Shown: positions 1 through 5,930 of the stretch, piece after piece
Layout: the number at the start of each line of letters is the position of its first letter
Numbering within the stretch: position 1 is the stretch's first letter
DNA from: an uncultured Oscillospiraceae bacterium
Lineage (GTDB): Bacteria > Bacillota > Clostridia > Oscillospirales > Oscillospiraceae
Reading direction: 5' to 3'
Assembly: GCA_934546685.1 (NCBI GenBank)
Contig: CAKTEB010000034.1
Span: 1-21,453 of the forward strand
DNA length: 21,453 bases
Program-made: the position numbers and the translations under genes
The notes under the pieces: model-generated
What the model saw: only the letters and a program-made list of their open reading frames with translations
Databases searched by the model: none
What the model was told of the DNA's origin: nothing

Positions 1-1524
1 GATGATGGCATCATACTCCTCCTTGGCCAGCAGCTCGGGGGTGGCGGTGGTGCTGAGCTTCACCTCCACAGCGCTCTTTTGAAGCTGGGCGATCAGGTAG
101 TTTTTGTAGTCTCTCAGAGGCCACTTGAAGCTGGAGTGGTCCGCGTGGAGCAGCTGGCCGCCCAGCCTGTCAGATTTCTCATAGAGGGTGACGCTGTGGC
201 CCCGCTCTGTGAGATACAGGGCCGCCCGCATACCCGCCGGGCCGCCGCCGATGACGGCTACCTTCTTGGGGGTGGTGGAGGCGGGAACCAGCGCGGAGAG
301 CTTGTGGGTGATGCCGATCTCCGGGTTTACGGTACAGACCGATTTCCAGGGGCCCTGCATGCCCAGGCCATGGCACCGGTTGCAGCGGACGCAGGGGACC
401 ACGTCCTCGCCCCGGCCCTCCAGGATCTTCTCACCGTACTGGCTGTCGCAGATAAACGCCCGGCCAATGCCGATCATGTCGGTCTTGCCCTCGGCAATGT
501 AGCCCTCCATGTCGTCGAGATCCTGGAAGCCGCCGATGGGGGCTGTGATGATCTTCGCGCCGCTGGCCTTAATGGCCGCCGCGTATTGGAGGGTCAGGGG
601 ATCGTGGGGCTTCGAGTTAAAGCCCGTGGGATGGGCCAGATCGCCGTCCCCGGCCCGGAGCTGGAGAATATCGATATAGCCCTCGGCCAGCTTGGCGAAC
701 TTCACGATATCCTCGATGGTCAGGCCGTCATCCTCCTCGCCGGAGACCTGCATTTCCACCAGGAAGTCCTGACCGAAGGCGTCCTTCACGGCCTTGGCCA
801 CCATGATGGGGAACTTGGCCCGGTTCTCCATGGGGCCGCCGAACTCATCGGTGCGCTTATTATACTTGGGGGACAGGAACTTGCTCAGCAGGGTTGCGCC
901 GTAGGAGGCATGGATGGAGCACATATCGTAGCCGCAGCCCACATAGTATTTGAGCTTCTTCACCAGGGTATCGCAGTATTCCCGCATCTCCTTGGGGCCC
1001 ATGGCCTTGATGGGGCCGTCGTGGGCGCCGGGAGGGCCGAAGGGCATGGGTGCGCCGTCACCGCCCATGGGGCCGCCCATCATCTCCTCCATTTCCTCCA
1101 TCATTTCCTCCATCTCCGCGGGAGAAAGCTCCGGCATGCCGCCCGCGGGCTCCCCGTCATAGACGCCGAAGCCGTCGGGGGCGGGAAGATGGGTGGCGGC
1201 GGAGACCTTGGCCCCGTAGAAGTGGATCTGATCCACCATCAGGGTCAGGGCGTTCTCCAGGGCAGGATCCCGGGTGTCCCACATGGGGAAATGACATCCG
1301 TCGCCAAAACCCTCACGCTGCTTGAGGTTTGTCCAGTCGCCCACGGTGACGATGGCGGCCCCGTTCTTGGCCAAACCCACCAGATAGTCCACCACGGCGT
1401 CGGAGGGATAGAGCTCCGGGCCCTGGAGGAAGTGGGGCAGGGCATTGGCGGAGAGCAGGCGGCTCTTCAGGATCACGTTGCCCACCTTCAGCGGGGAGAG
1501 GATGCTTTTGTACTTGCGGCTCAT
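1..1524 (-). CDS. OYE-type NADH:flavin oxidoreductase with [4Fe-4S] and FAD domain (3' end off window)
   Basis: Family known for NAD(P)H-dependent reduction of activated C=C bonds (2,4-dienoyl-CoA reductase, enoate reductase, BaiCD, trimethylamine dehydrogenase). 508 codons are present; the C-terminus lies beyond base 1. An FMN TIM barrel spans residues 1 to about 370, with H205/Y208 at the usual active-site position followed by FLSPKYNKRTDEFGG (216-230). Cysteines 378, 381, 384 and 397 have exactly the spacing of the trimethylamine dehydrogenase [4Fe-4S] cluster. An FAD/NAD Rossmann motif, VIGGGPAGM, lies at 424-432. Residues about 129-178 form an unusual Met/Glu then Met/Pro/Gly-rich insertion. 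The ATG at 1524 is preceded by GGAG at good distance. It is the second gene leftwards after the hydrolase at 1739-2512, separated by a terminator and its own promoter. The substrate is not determinable; the hydrolase neighbour suggests an aromatic or polyphenolic compound (inference). Cytoplasmic, no signal peptide. Confidence 0.9.
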   Translation of the reverse strand, partial: MSRKYKSILSPLKVGNVILKSRLLSANALPHFLQGPELYPSDAVVDYLVGLAKNGAAIVTVGDWTNLKQREGFGDGCHFPMWDTRDPALENALTLMVDQIHFYGAKVSAATHLPAPDGFGVYDGEPAGGMPELSPAEMEEMMEEMEEMMGGPMGGDGAPMPFGPPGAHDGPIKAMGPKEMREYCDTLVKKLKYYVGCGYDMCSIHASYGATLLSKFLSPKYNKRTDEFGGPMENRAKFPIMVAKAVKDAFGQDFLVEMQVSGEEDDGLTIEDIVKFAKLAEGYIDILQLRAGDGDLAHPTGFNSKPHDPLTLQYAAAIKASGAKIITAPIGGFQDLDDMEGYIAEGKTDMIGIGRAFICDSQYGEKILEGRGEDVVPCVRCNRCHGLGMQGPWKSVCTVNPEIGITHKLSALVPASTTPKKVAVIGGGPAGMRAALYLTERGHSVTLYEKSDRLGGQLLHADHSSFKWPLRDYKNYLIAQLQKSAVEVKLSTTATPELLAKEEYDAII

Positions 1525-1550
1525 GTATCATACACTCCTTCTTCTTTTTT

Positions 1551-1594
1551 CGGCAACACCACGCCAGTGATTTTCAATTTGCGCGGTATTGCCG
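1551..1594 (-). repeat. Inverted repeat in the leader of the OYE gene
   Basis: CGGCAACACC (1551-1560) and GGTATTGCCG (1585-1594) pair over 10 positions with one G-U in the minus-strand RNA, enclosing a 24-base loop. It lies between the putative start of transcription and the ribosome site, directly followed by A6 and the purine-rich Shine-Dalgarno. It may be a leader hairpin affecting translation or mRNA stability, or a dyad operator. No known riboswitch was recognised. Confidence 0.45.
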
Positions 1595-1607
1595 AGCTTT
1601 CTGATTT

Positions 1608-1625
1608 CTAACTGTTAGCATTATA
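1608..1625 (-). promoter_or_regulatory. Putative promoter -10 and dyad for the OYE gene
   Basis: The minus strand reads TATAAT at 1625-1620. Immediately downstream is a perfect 11-bp palindrome, CTAACTGTTAG (1608-1618), which would overlap the transcription start. No good -35 is found 17 bp upstream, so activation by a bound regulator is likely. The palindrome is a candidate operator. Confidence 0.45.
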
Positions 1626-1694
1626 ACAAGATATAGAGGGTGAGAACAGAGACGATTTGTGCTTTGCTTGCGCATATGTGCCGTGAGAGAAAAG

Positions 1695-1725
1695 GGGCGC
1701 GCCGCAAAAACCTTGCAGCGCGCCC
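1695..1725 (-). terminator. Intrinsic terminator after the PhlG-like hydrolase gene
   Basis: GGGCGCGC (1695-1702) pairs with GCGCGCCC (1718-1725). An inner GCA/TGC pairing and a T-rich run follow on the minus strand (CTTTTC). It sits 14 bases beyond the stop codon of the hydrolase. It is flanked by A7 on the other side, so it could work in both directions. It shares its stem core with the terminators at 4425 and 9780. Confidence 0.8.
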
Positions 1726-1738
1726 GAAAAAAATGGAG

Positions 1739-2512
1739 TTAGAAGGTAATGGGACCGTTCTCGGCCGCATACTTTATGCCCTCCGGGGTGTCCACCACGG
1801 TCAGATCGCAGGGGACGTTCTGGCTGAGATCCGGGTGGCCCTCCCACAGGTGATACAGGGCGGGCAGGAATACGGGCCAGCGGCTGGCCTCATATTCGGA
1901 ATGGGCCGCGCTATCCTCGGGAGCGGGAGCCGCTGTGGGATCCTCCAGCACGAAGGCCGGGGGCTCGGAGCAGCGGGTGTTGGCTACGCCGGCCACCACA
2001 TGGTTGACGCCGCCCTCGGTATCCTCCCACATATGGACGGTAGAGTCCACGAATTCGCTCTTGGCGTTGAATACCCCCTCCACGATCACATGGGACAGAT
2101 GGGTGGTGAAGAAGAACCAGCCAAGATCCAGACGGTTGATCTGGATGCCGGAGCCGCCGAATACGGGCTTGCCGGGGACCATGGCCTCGGAGATCATGTG
2201 GGCGGAGTGCAGAAAGCCGTACTGGCTGGGGCTCTTGACCCAGTTAAAGCGCTTGTGGGAGCCGGGAGCCCAGAGGTAGTAGCCCTTTTCCATGTTGGCC
2301 CACCACCAGTCCATCATTCTGGCGGTGACGCCGGGGAGAAAGTGCTGGGCCTGGGTGGTGATGACGTAGCCCTTTTCTTTGGAAGCCTCATTGAGTTCCA
2401 GGGCCGGGTAGGCCGGGGTGGGGGGATCCAGCGGGGTGAAGGGCAGGGTGGGAACGTGGATGTTGTCTTGAATGGGCAGATAGGTCTGCCCGCCGTTGGG
2501 TGTGTAATCCAT
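1739..2512 (-). CDS. DAPG hydrolase / phloretin hydrolase (PhlG/Phy)-like zinc hydrolase
   Basis: 257 aa, cytoplasmic. Characterised members of the family cleave a C-C bond next to a carbonyl on a phloroglucinol ring: PhlG acts on 2,4-diacetylphloroglucinol, Phy on phloretin. The family-like segment MMDWWWANMEKGYYLW (66-81) is followed by WAPGSH with H86. Further candidate zinc ligands are E109, H171 (in GGVNH) and the pair H204/E208, matching the His-Glu-His-His-x3-Glu set of PhlG in order, though not in exact spacing. The protein is somewhat shorter than PhlG (about 290 aa). The ATG at 2512 has AGGAGG 8 bases upstream. The promoter region is shared with the divergent flavoprotein at 2729, and the OYE reductase follows downstream. 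Family membership is fairly secure; the substrate is unknown and may not be a flavonoid. Confidence 0.75.
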   Translation of the reverse strand: MDYTPNGGQTYLPIQDNIHVPTLPFTPLDPPTPAYPALELNEASKEKGYVITTQAQHFLPGVTARMMDWWWANMEKGYYLWAPGSHKRFNWVKSPSQYGFLHSAHMISEAMVPGKPVFGGSGIQINRLDLGWFFFTTHLSHVIVEGVFNAKSEFVDSTVHMWEDTEGGVNHVVAGVANTRCSEPPAFVLEDPTAAPAPEDSAAHSEYEASRWPVFLPALYHLWEGHPDLSQNVPCDLTVVDTPEGIKYAAENGPITF

Positions 2513-2544
2513 GGGGTGTGCCTCCTATTTCGTTTGTTGACTCT

Positions 2545-2550
2545 ATTATA
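2545..2550 (-). promoter_or_regulatory. Putative -10 of the hydrolase gene
   Basis: The minus strand reads TATAAT at 2550-2545, about 33 bases before the start codon. The expected -35 position (2573-2568) reads TAGTAT, a poor match. This fits a promoter needing an activator; the LysR-type box at 2596-2610 lies about 60-73 bases upstream of the predicted start, the usual LysR recognition position. Confidence 0.5.
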
Positions 2551-2565
2551 ACGAATGATTTCGGA

Positions 2566-2646
2566 AGATACTAATACCTCTTTTGAAGGGTATCTATAAC
2601 TATTGGTTATGGATGGAATGCGTCATTATTCTCATTTTGATACCCT
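2566..2646. promoter_or_regulatory. LysR-type box with flanking inverted repeats between divergent genes
   Basis: The core is the perfect dyad ATAAC-TATTG-GTTAT (2596-2610), which fits the T-N11-A rule of LysR-type regulators. AGGGTATC (2587-2594) and GATACCCT (2639-2646) form an 8-bp inverted repeat around it. AGATAC (2566-2571) also pairs with GTATCT (2590-2595), and an extra half-like site GGTTATTG is at 2653-2660. No LysR gene is in the window, so the regulator would act from elsewhere. Confidence 0.55.
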
Positions 2647-2663
2647 ACCTCGGTTATTGTCAG

Positions 2664-2692
2664 TTGCAACCTTCTCTCTCAGGGGCTATGAT
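2664..2692 (+). promoter_or_regulatory. Promoter of the divergent flavoprotein gene
   Basis: TTGCAA (2664-2669), 17-bp spacer, TATGAT (2687-2692). Predicted start near 2699, some 30 bases before the ATG at 2729, which has AAAGGA in front of it. Confidence 0.55.
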
Positions 2693-2728
2693 AGACCCAT
2701 ACGAAAATGACGAAAGGATGCGTGAGAT

Positions 2729-4414
2729 ATGAAGAAGATTCCCCAGTGGGCCATACCCATGGAGCCCGTATCCGAAGAGCAGATCTTAAAGACCTACACC
2801 GCCGACGTGGTGATCCTGGGCGCTGGCCACGCGGGCACCGCCGCCGCCCGGGCTGCCGCCGAGGCCGGGGCCAAGGTCCTGGTGGTGGAGCAGCAGCAGG
2901 AGAAGAAATTCCAGGTATTTGGAGCCCAGTACGGTTCCATCAACTCGGAATTCATGAAGAAGCGGGGCGCTCCGGAGGCGGATCCCGTGGAGATCATCGC
3001 CGACTGGCAGCGCCGGAGCCTGAACCGGGCCAATCCGGCCCTGGTGCGGCAGTTCGCCTATCAAACCGGCTCCACCTTTGATTGGTTCGTGGAGCCCCTG
3101 CCCGAGAAGCTCAAGGACGTGATGACCTTTGAGAACCCCTGGCCCAAGCATTTTGAGGGGGAACTCAACGGTTACCATAATTATGTGGGTACCGCCATTT
3201 TTAAGAATACGAAATTCGACATGTCCAAGATGGGCCCTCCTCCTGGGGAGGACGATGGCCAGGAGGGGCCGCCCCAGGGCCCCATGGAGAATCCCCTGAG
3301 CCTCACCGAGGCAGTGGTATTCACCCATGAGCTCACCGAGAAGCTAGGGGGCCAGTTCGTCTACGGCATCACCGGCGACTATCTGGAGAAGGATGACACC
3401 GGCCGGGTGACGGCCCTCATCGGACACAATTATAAGAAGGAATACTTCCGGTTTGTGGGCAAAAACGGCATCATCCTGGCGGCCGGCGACTTCTCCGGCA
3501 ACCGGCAGATGGTCATGGATCTCCTGGGCGAGTACGCGGCCCTGACGGAAAACGGCGAGAAATTCGCCTATGTGCCCGCGGGACGGAAGGGCAAGGGCGT
3601 CCAGATGGGCCTGTGGGCCGGAGGCAAGATGGAGCCCGGGCCCAGAGGCGGCATGTGGTGCTGCGTGGGCGGCTCCGGCGGCCCCATGGACGGCAGCGCC
3701 TTCCTGCGGCTCAACAAGCACGGCAAGCGCTACACCAACGAGGGTATCATGGGCTACTGGGGCGCGGGGCTCCAGGGCGCGCGGCAGCCCAAGGGCGCGC
3801 TGTACACGATTTGGGATTCCAACTGGCGGGAGGAGCTGGAGTACCAGACCCTGGATCACACCGCCATCGATATGGCCGATACCGAGGCGCTGGATCGGAT
3901 CGAAATGCAGCTGGAGAAGGCCCAGCGTCTGGGCGTGGACAACAGCTACCGGCCCCAGGGCCCTCCCACGGCCAACAAGGGCGTCCACAATGCCCTGGCC
4001 TGCGCCAATACCATCCCGGAGCTGGCGGAGAAGCTGGGGCTCACAGGCCAGGACAAGGAGAATTTCATCGCCTCCGTGGCCCGGTACAACGAGCTGGCCC
4101 ACAAGGGCCGGGACGAGGACTTTGCCAAGGATCCCCGGCAGCTGCACCCCATTGAGAAGGCCCCCTTCTATGCCTTCTGTGAAAACGCCCGGGCTGTGGG
4201 CTTTTTGATGGTCACGGTCTGCGGCCTGGTGGTGGACGAGCATCAGCAGGTCATCGGCCAGGACGACGAGCCCATCCCTGGGCTGTACGCCACCGGCAAC
4301 TGCTCCGGCGAGCGGTTCCCCATTATGTATACCACTCCCGTGGCAGGCGTGTCCATCGGCATCGCCTATACCCTGGGACGGATCGTGGGAGACTATGTGG
4401 CGAGAAATCCGTAA
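2729..4414 (+). CDS. Fumarate-reductase-like FAD-dependent oxidoreductase
   Basis: 561 aa, FAD_binding_2 type (flavoprotein subunit of fumarate reductase, urocanate reductase, 3-ketosteroid dehydrogenase). The FAD dinucleotide fold is VVILGAGHAGTAAARAA (27-43) with the acidic end of strand 2 at E54. NGIILAAGDFSGN is at 246-258, LNKHGKRYTNEG (328-339) lies in the capping/catalytic region, and the C-terminal FAD contact is IPGLYATGNCSGERF (516-530). There is no Tat or Sec signal, no haem motif and no FMN-binding domain, so it differs from periplasmic flavocytochrome-type reductases and is probably a soluble cytoplasmic enzyme. Residues 164-190 are a Pro/Gly/Met-rich insertion. It is transcribed divergently from the PhlG-like hydrolase and followed by a strong terminator, so it is monocistronic. 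A role in reducing or desaturating the same substrate as the neighbouring OYE is inference. Confidence 0.88.
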   Translation: MKKIPQWAIPMEPVSEEQILKTYTADVVILGAGHAGTAAARAAAEAGAKVLVVEQQQEKKFQVFGAQYGSINSEFMKKRGAPEADPVEIIADWQRRSLNRANPALVRQFAYQTGSTFDWFVEPLPEKLKDVMTFENPWPKHFEGELNGYHNYVGTAIFKNTKFDMSKMGPPPGEDDGQEGPPQGPMENPLSLTEAVVFTHELTEKLGGQFVYGITGDYLEKDDTGRVTALIGHNYKKEYFRFVGKNGIILAAGDFSGNRQMVMDLLGEYAALTENGEKFAYVPAGRKGKGVQMGLWAGGKMEPGPRGGMWCCVGGSGGPMDGSAFLRLNKHGKRYTNEGIMGYWGAGLQGARQPKGALYTIWDSNWREELEYQTLDHTAIDMADTEALDRIEMQLEKAQRLGVDNSYRPQGPPTANKGVHNALACANTIPELAEKLGLTGQDKENFIASVARYNELAHKGRDEDFAKDPRQLHPIEKAPFYAFCENARAVGFLMVTVCGLVVDEHQQVIGQDDEPIPGLYATGNCSGERFPIMYTTPVAGVSIGIAYTLGRIVGDYVARNP

Positions 4415-4424
4415 GTGAAAAGCT

Positions 4425-4460
4425 GGCGCGCTGCGGCGGAATGCCGCAGCGCGCCTTTTT
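4425..4460 (+). terminator. Strong intrinsic terminator of the FAD oxidoreductase gene
   Basis: A perfect 13-bp GC stem (GGCGCGCTGCGGC at 4425-4437, its complement at 4443-4455) with a 5-base loop is followed by T5 (4456-4460), starting 10 bases after the stop codon. Confidence 0.95.
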
Positions 4461-4541
4461 ACTGGATGGGAGAATCGATTTTGGCTCTGGATCGTAACGA
4501 ATGCCCCCGGAGGGCGCTGATTTATGCAGTGCGGCAAAATA

Positions 4542-4568
4542 GGTGCGGCGCACACTATGCACCGCACC
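4542..4568. terminator. Hairpin between convergent genes, probable bidirectional terminator
   Basis: GGTGCGG-c-GCA (4542-4552) pairs with TGC-a-CCGCACC (4558-4568), giving two stem parts with an opposed mismatch. ATTTTAT follows on the plus strand and TATTTT on the minus strand. It lies between the convergent FAD oxidoreductase gene and bioY. Its role is inferred from position. Confidence 0.55.
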
Positions 4569-4599
4569 CATTTTATCTGTCGCCGTTAGGTGACACTTC

Positions 4600-4627
4600 A
4601 AAAAATACTGCGCCCTCGCCTCGGGCG
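4600..4627 (-). terminator. Probable terminator of bioY
   Basis: Just past the bioY stop, the minus strand has CGCCC (4627-4623) pairing with GGGCG (4615-4611), then CAGTA and T6 (4605-4600). The stem is only 5 bp but the T run is good. Confidence 0.55.
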
Positions 4628-4629
4628 TT

Positions 4630-5190
4630 TCACGCGTTGACAAGCGAAATGCGCCCCTGCAGCTGCCGCACCAGCAGTGCCGCCAGCGCGATCTTAATGG
4701 CGTCCGGCGCCAGATAGGGGATTACGCACATACCCAGCACCGCCCCGGTGGTAATGGGCCCCTTGCTCTGGATGTACAGCACCTGGAACCAGGCGGAGCC
4801 AAAGGCATAGCACACAATAAGCCCCACCACCATGGCGATCACCAGCACCGGCAGGCTCCGGCCAAAGAATTTGGTAATGAGCCCCACGGCCAGGGCGGAG
4901 AAGATAAAGCCGATGAGATACCCGCCGGTAACGCCCATGAGGCTCCCCAGGCCGCCCTTGAACCCGGCCAGCACCGGCAGCCCCGCGGCGGCCATCAGCA
5001 GATAGACGATGACGCTGGCGGTGCCGCATTTCAGTCCCAGCAGCCCGGTGATGAAGAACACCGCAAAGGTCTGGAGGGTAAAGGGTATCTGGGCCGGAAT
5101 GGAGATCCAGGCGCAGATAGCCATCAGCGCGGCACCTATAGCTGTATAGCACAGCTCCTTTACAGTAAATAACGATTTATGCTCGGACAT
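4630..5190 (-). CDS. bioY: BioY biotin transporter, ECF S component
   Basis: 186 aa integral membrane protein with about six hydrophobic segments. BioY is the biotin-binding subunit of an energy-coupling-factor transporter. Recognisable signatures are IPAQIPFTLQTFAVFFITG near residue 31, the GLPVLAGFKGGLGSLMG stretch, and TGGYLIGFIFSALAVG. No EcfA or EcfT gene is adjacent, so it presumably uses a shared energising module encoded elsewhere, or works alone. The ATG at 5190 is preceded by AGGAAGG. The upstream region has a BirA-like operator over the -35 element, consistent with derepression when biotin is scarce. It is divergent from the MarR gene and is a single-gene unit. Presence of an importer without bio genes in view is compatible with biotin auxotrophy, which the window cannot prove. 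Confidence 0.95.
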   Translation of the reverse strand: MSEHKSLFTVKELCYTAIGAALMAICAWISIPAQIPFTLQTFAVFFITGLLGLKCGTASVIVYLLMAAAGLPVLAGFKGGLGSLMGVTGGYLIGFIFSALAVGLITKFFGRSLPVLVIAMVVGLIVCYAFGSAWFQVLYIQSKGPITTGAVLGMCVIPYLAPDAIKIALAALLVRQLQGRISLVNA

Positions 5191-5216
5191 ATCGATCCCT
5201 TCCTTTCACGCTCTAA

Positions 5217-5274
5217 AGCATAACACAGCCACAATCAAAATGTCAACTTTTCAATGCTGAAATGAGGTTTACAA
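5217..5274 (-). promoter_or_regulatory. bioY promoter with BirA-like operator
   Basis: On the minus strand: TTGTAAACC (5274-5266), 17 bases, then AGTTGACAT (5248-5240). This is the layout of the BirA operator (TTGTTAACC, about 14-16 bp, GGTTAACAA); the left arm matches 8 of 9, the right 6 of 9, and the spacer is slightly long. The right arm contains the -35 TTGACA (5246-5241); the -10 TATGCT is at 5222-5217, 18 bp away. Binding would block RNA polymerase. Confidence 0.55.
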
Positions 5275-5357
5275 TTTGACTTCTTCACCGTTTCCACACA
5301 AAGATTAGTATTCAAATAGTTAGAAAAAGAAATTTTGCAAAAAACCACAGATTTTCC

Positions 5358-5386
5358 TTGACAATTCCCCGGATCCCTTGTATCAT
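5358..5386 (+). promoter_or_regulatory. Promoter of the MarR/ABC exporter operon
   Basis: Consensus TTGACA (5358-5363), exact 17-bp spacer, TATCAT (5381-5386). Predicted start is near 5393, directly before the tandem operator repeats. Confidence 0.8.
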
Positions 5387-5399
5387 TTCATATGCAAAT

Positions 5400-5430
5400 A
5401 GTTTGCTTGCAAACAGTATGCATGCGAACA
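5400..5430 (+). promoter_or_regulatory. Tandem operator repeats, probable MarR autoregulation site
   Basis: Two copies of a 16-mer, AGTTTGCTTGCAAACA (5400-5415) and AGTATGCATGCGAACA (5415-5430), agree at 13 of 16 positions and share one base. Each has dyad character: GTTTGC-TT-GCAAAC in the first, ATGCAT in the second. They cover the start of transcription and early leader, ending 8 bases before the ribosome site AGGAGGGG (5438-5445). Confidence 0.65.
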
Positions 5431-5452
5431 ATATGACAGGAGGGGTGAAGAT

Positions 5453-5917
5453 TTGGGTGTGCGTTTTACGGACGGCAGCCCGGAGCAGCTGTTCCATGTG
5501 CTGGAGCGGAAGCACCACGCGGCGGTAGACAGTCTCCTGAGCCAAAACGGGATCGCCAACATCGGTCAGCCGGTGATCCTCAGCATCCTGTCCCAGCAGG
5601 AAGACGGCACCATCCAATCGCAGAAGGAGCTGGCCCGGAAGCTAAGGGTCTCGCCGGCTACGGTGACGGTATCGCTGAAGTCCATGGAGCGGGACGGGTA
5701 TGTGAAAAAGCTGTCCAACGCCGAGGATCTCCGGTGCAAGCCCATCTCCATTACAGAGAAGGGGATGCGGGCGGCCCGGCTCATCGACGAAGTATTTGAA
5801 ACGCTGGATCACGGCATGTATCAGGGCTTTTCCCCGGAGGAGCTGGAGCAGATCTCCGACTTCTACCGGCGGATGATCGACAACCTCAGCAGCCGCCCCA
5901 GCGATGAGACAAGTTAG
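5453..5917 (+). CDS. MarR-family transcriptional regulator
   Basis: 154 aa with a winged helix-turn-helix. The recognition-helix region KELARKLRVSPATVTVSLK lies at about residues 58-76 and the wing, about 82-100, ends in ITEKG; flanking helices would form the dimer interface. The best start is TTG at 5453, 7 bases after AGGAGGGG; no ATG fits. It is the first gene of an operon with two ABC half-exporters: the next start lies 13 bases after this stop. As in other MarR-ABC operons, the likely role is to repress its own operon until a ligand (drug, bile compound or metabolite) releases it. The ligand is not visible from the sequence. The tandem operators at 5400-5430 are the presumed binding sites. 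Confidence 0.9.
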   Translation: MGVRFTDGSPEQLFHVLERKHHAAVDSLLSQNGIANIGQPVILSILSQQEDGTIQSQKELARKLRVSPATVTVSLKSMERDGYVKKLSNAEDLRCKPISITEKGMRAARLIDEVFETLDHGMYQGFSPEELEQISDFYRRMIDNLSSRPSDETS

Positions 5918-5930
5918 GAGGAAACCATCT

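Noticed and set aside
1..1524. Assignment of the OYE enzyme as BaiCD/BaiH or bilirubin reductase
   Set aside because: No other bai gene is present, and no motif I can see singles out either function; the family is too broad to name a substrate.
79..1611. Long plus-strand open frame opposite the OYE gene
   Set aside because: It is antisense to a protein with full FMN, Fe-S and FAD motifs; its own translation is low-complexity, lacks a ribosome site and matches no family. It results from high GC third-position bias.
2729..4414. Extracellular respiratory flavoprotein reductase (urocanate/fumarate reductase of flavinylated type)
   Set aside because: No signal peptide, no FMN-binding domain, no haem motif, and no flavin transferase gene nearby.
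5904..5930. Upstream ATG start for the first ABC subunit inside marR
   Set aside because: No ribosome site precedes it, while ATG 5931 has AGGAGG at 9 bases.
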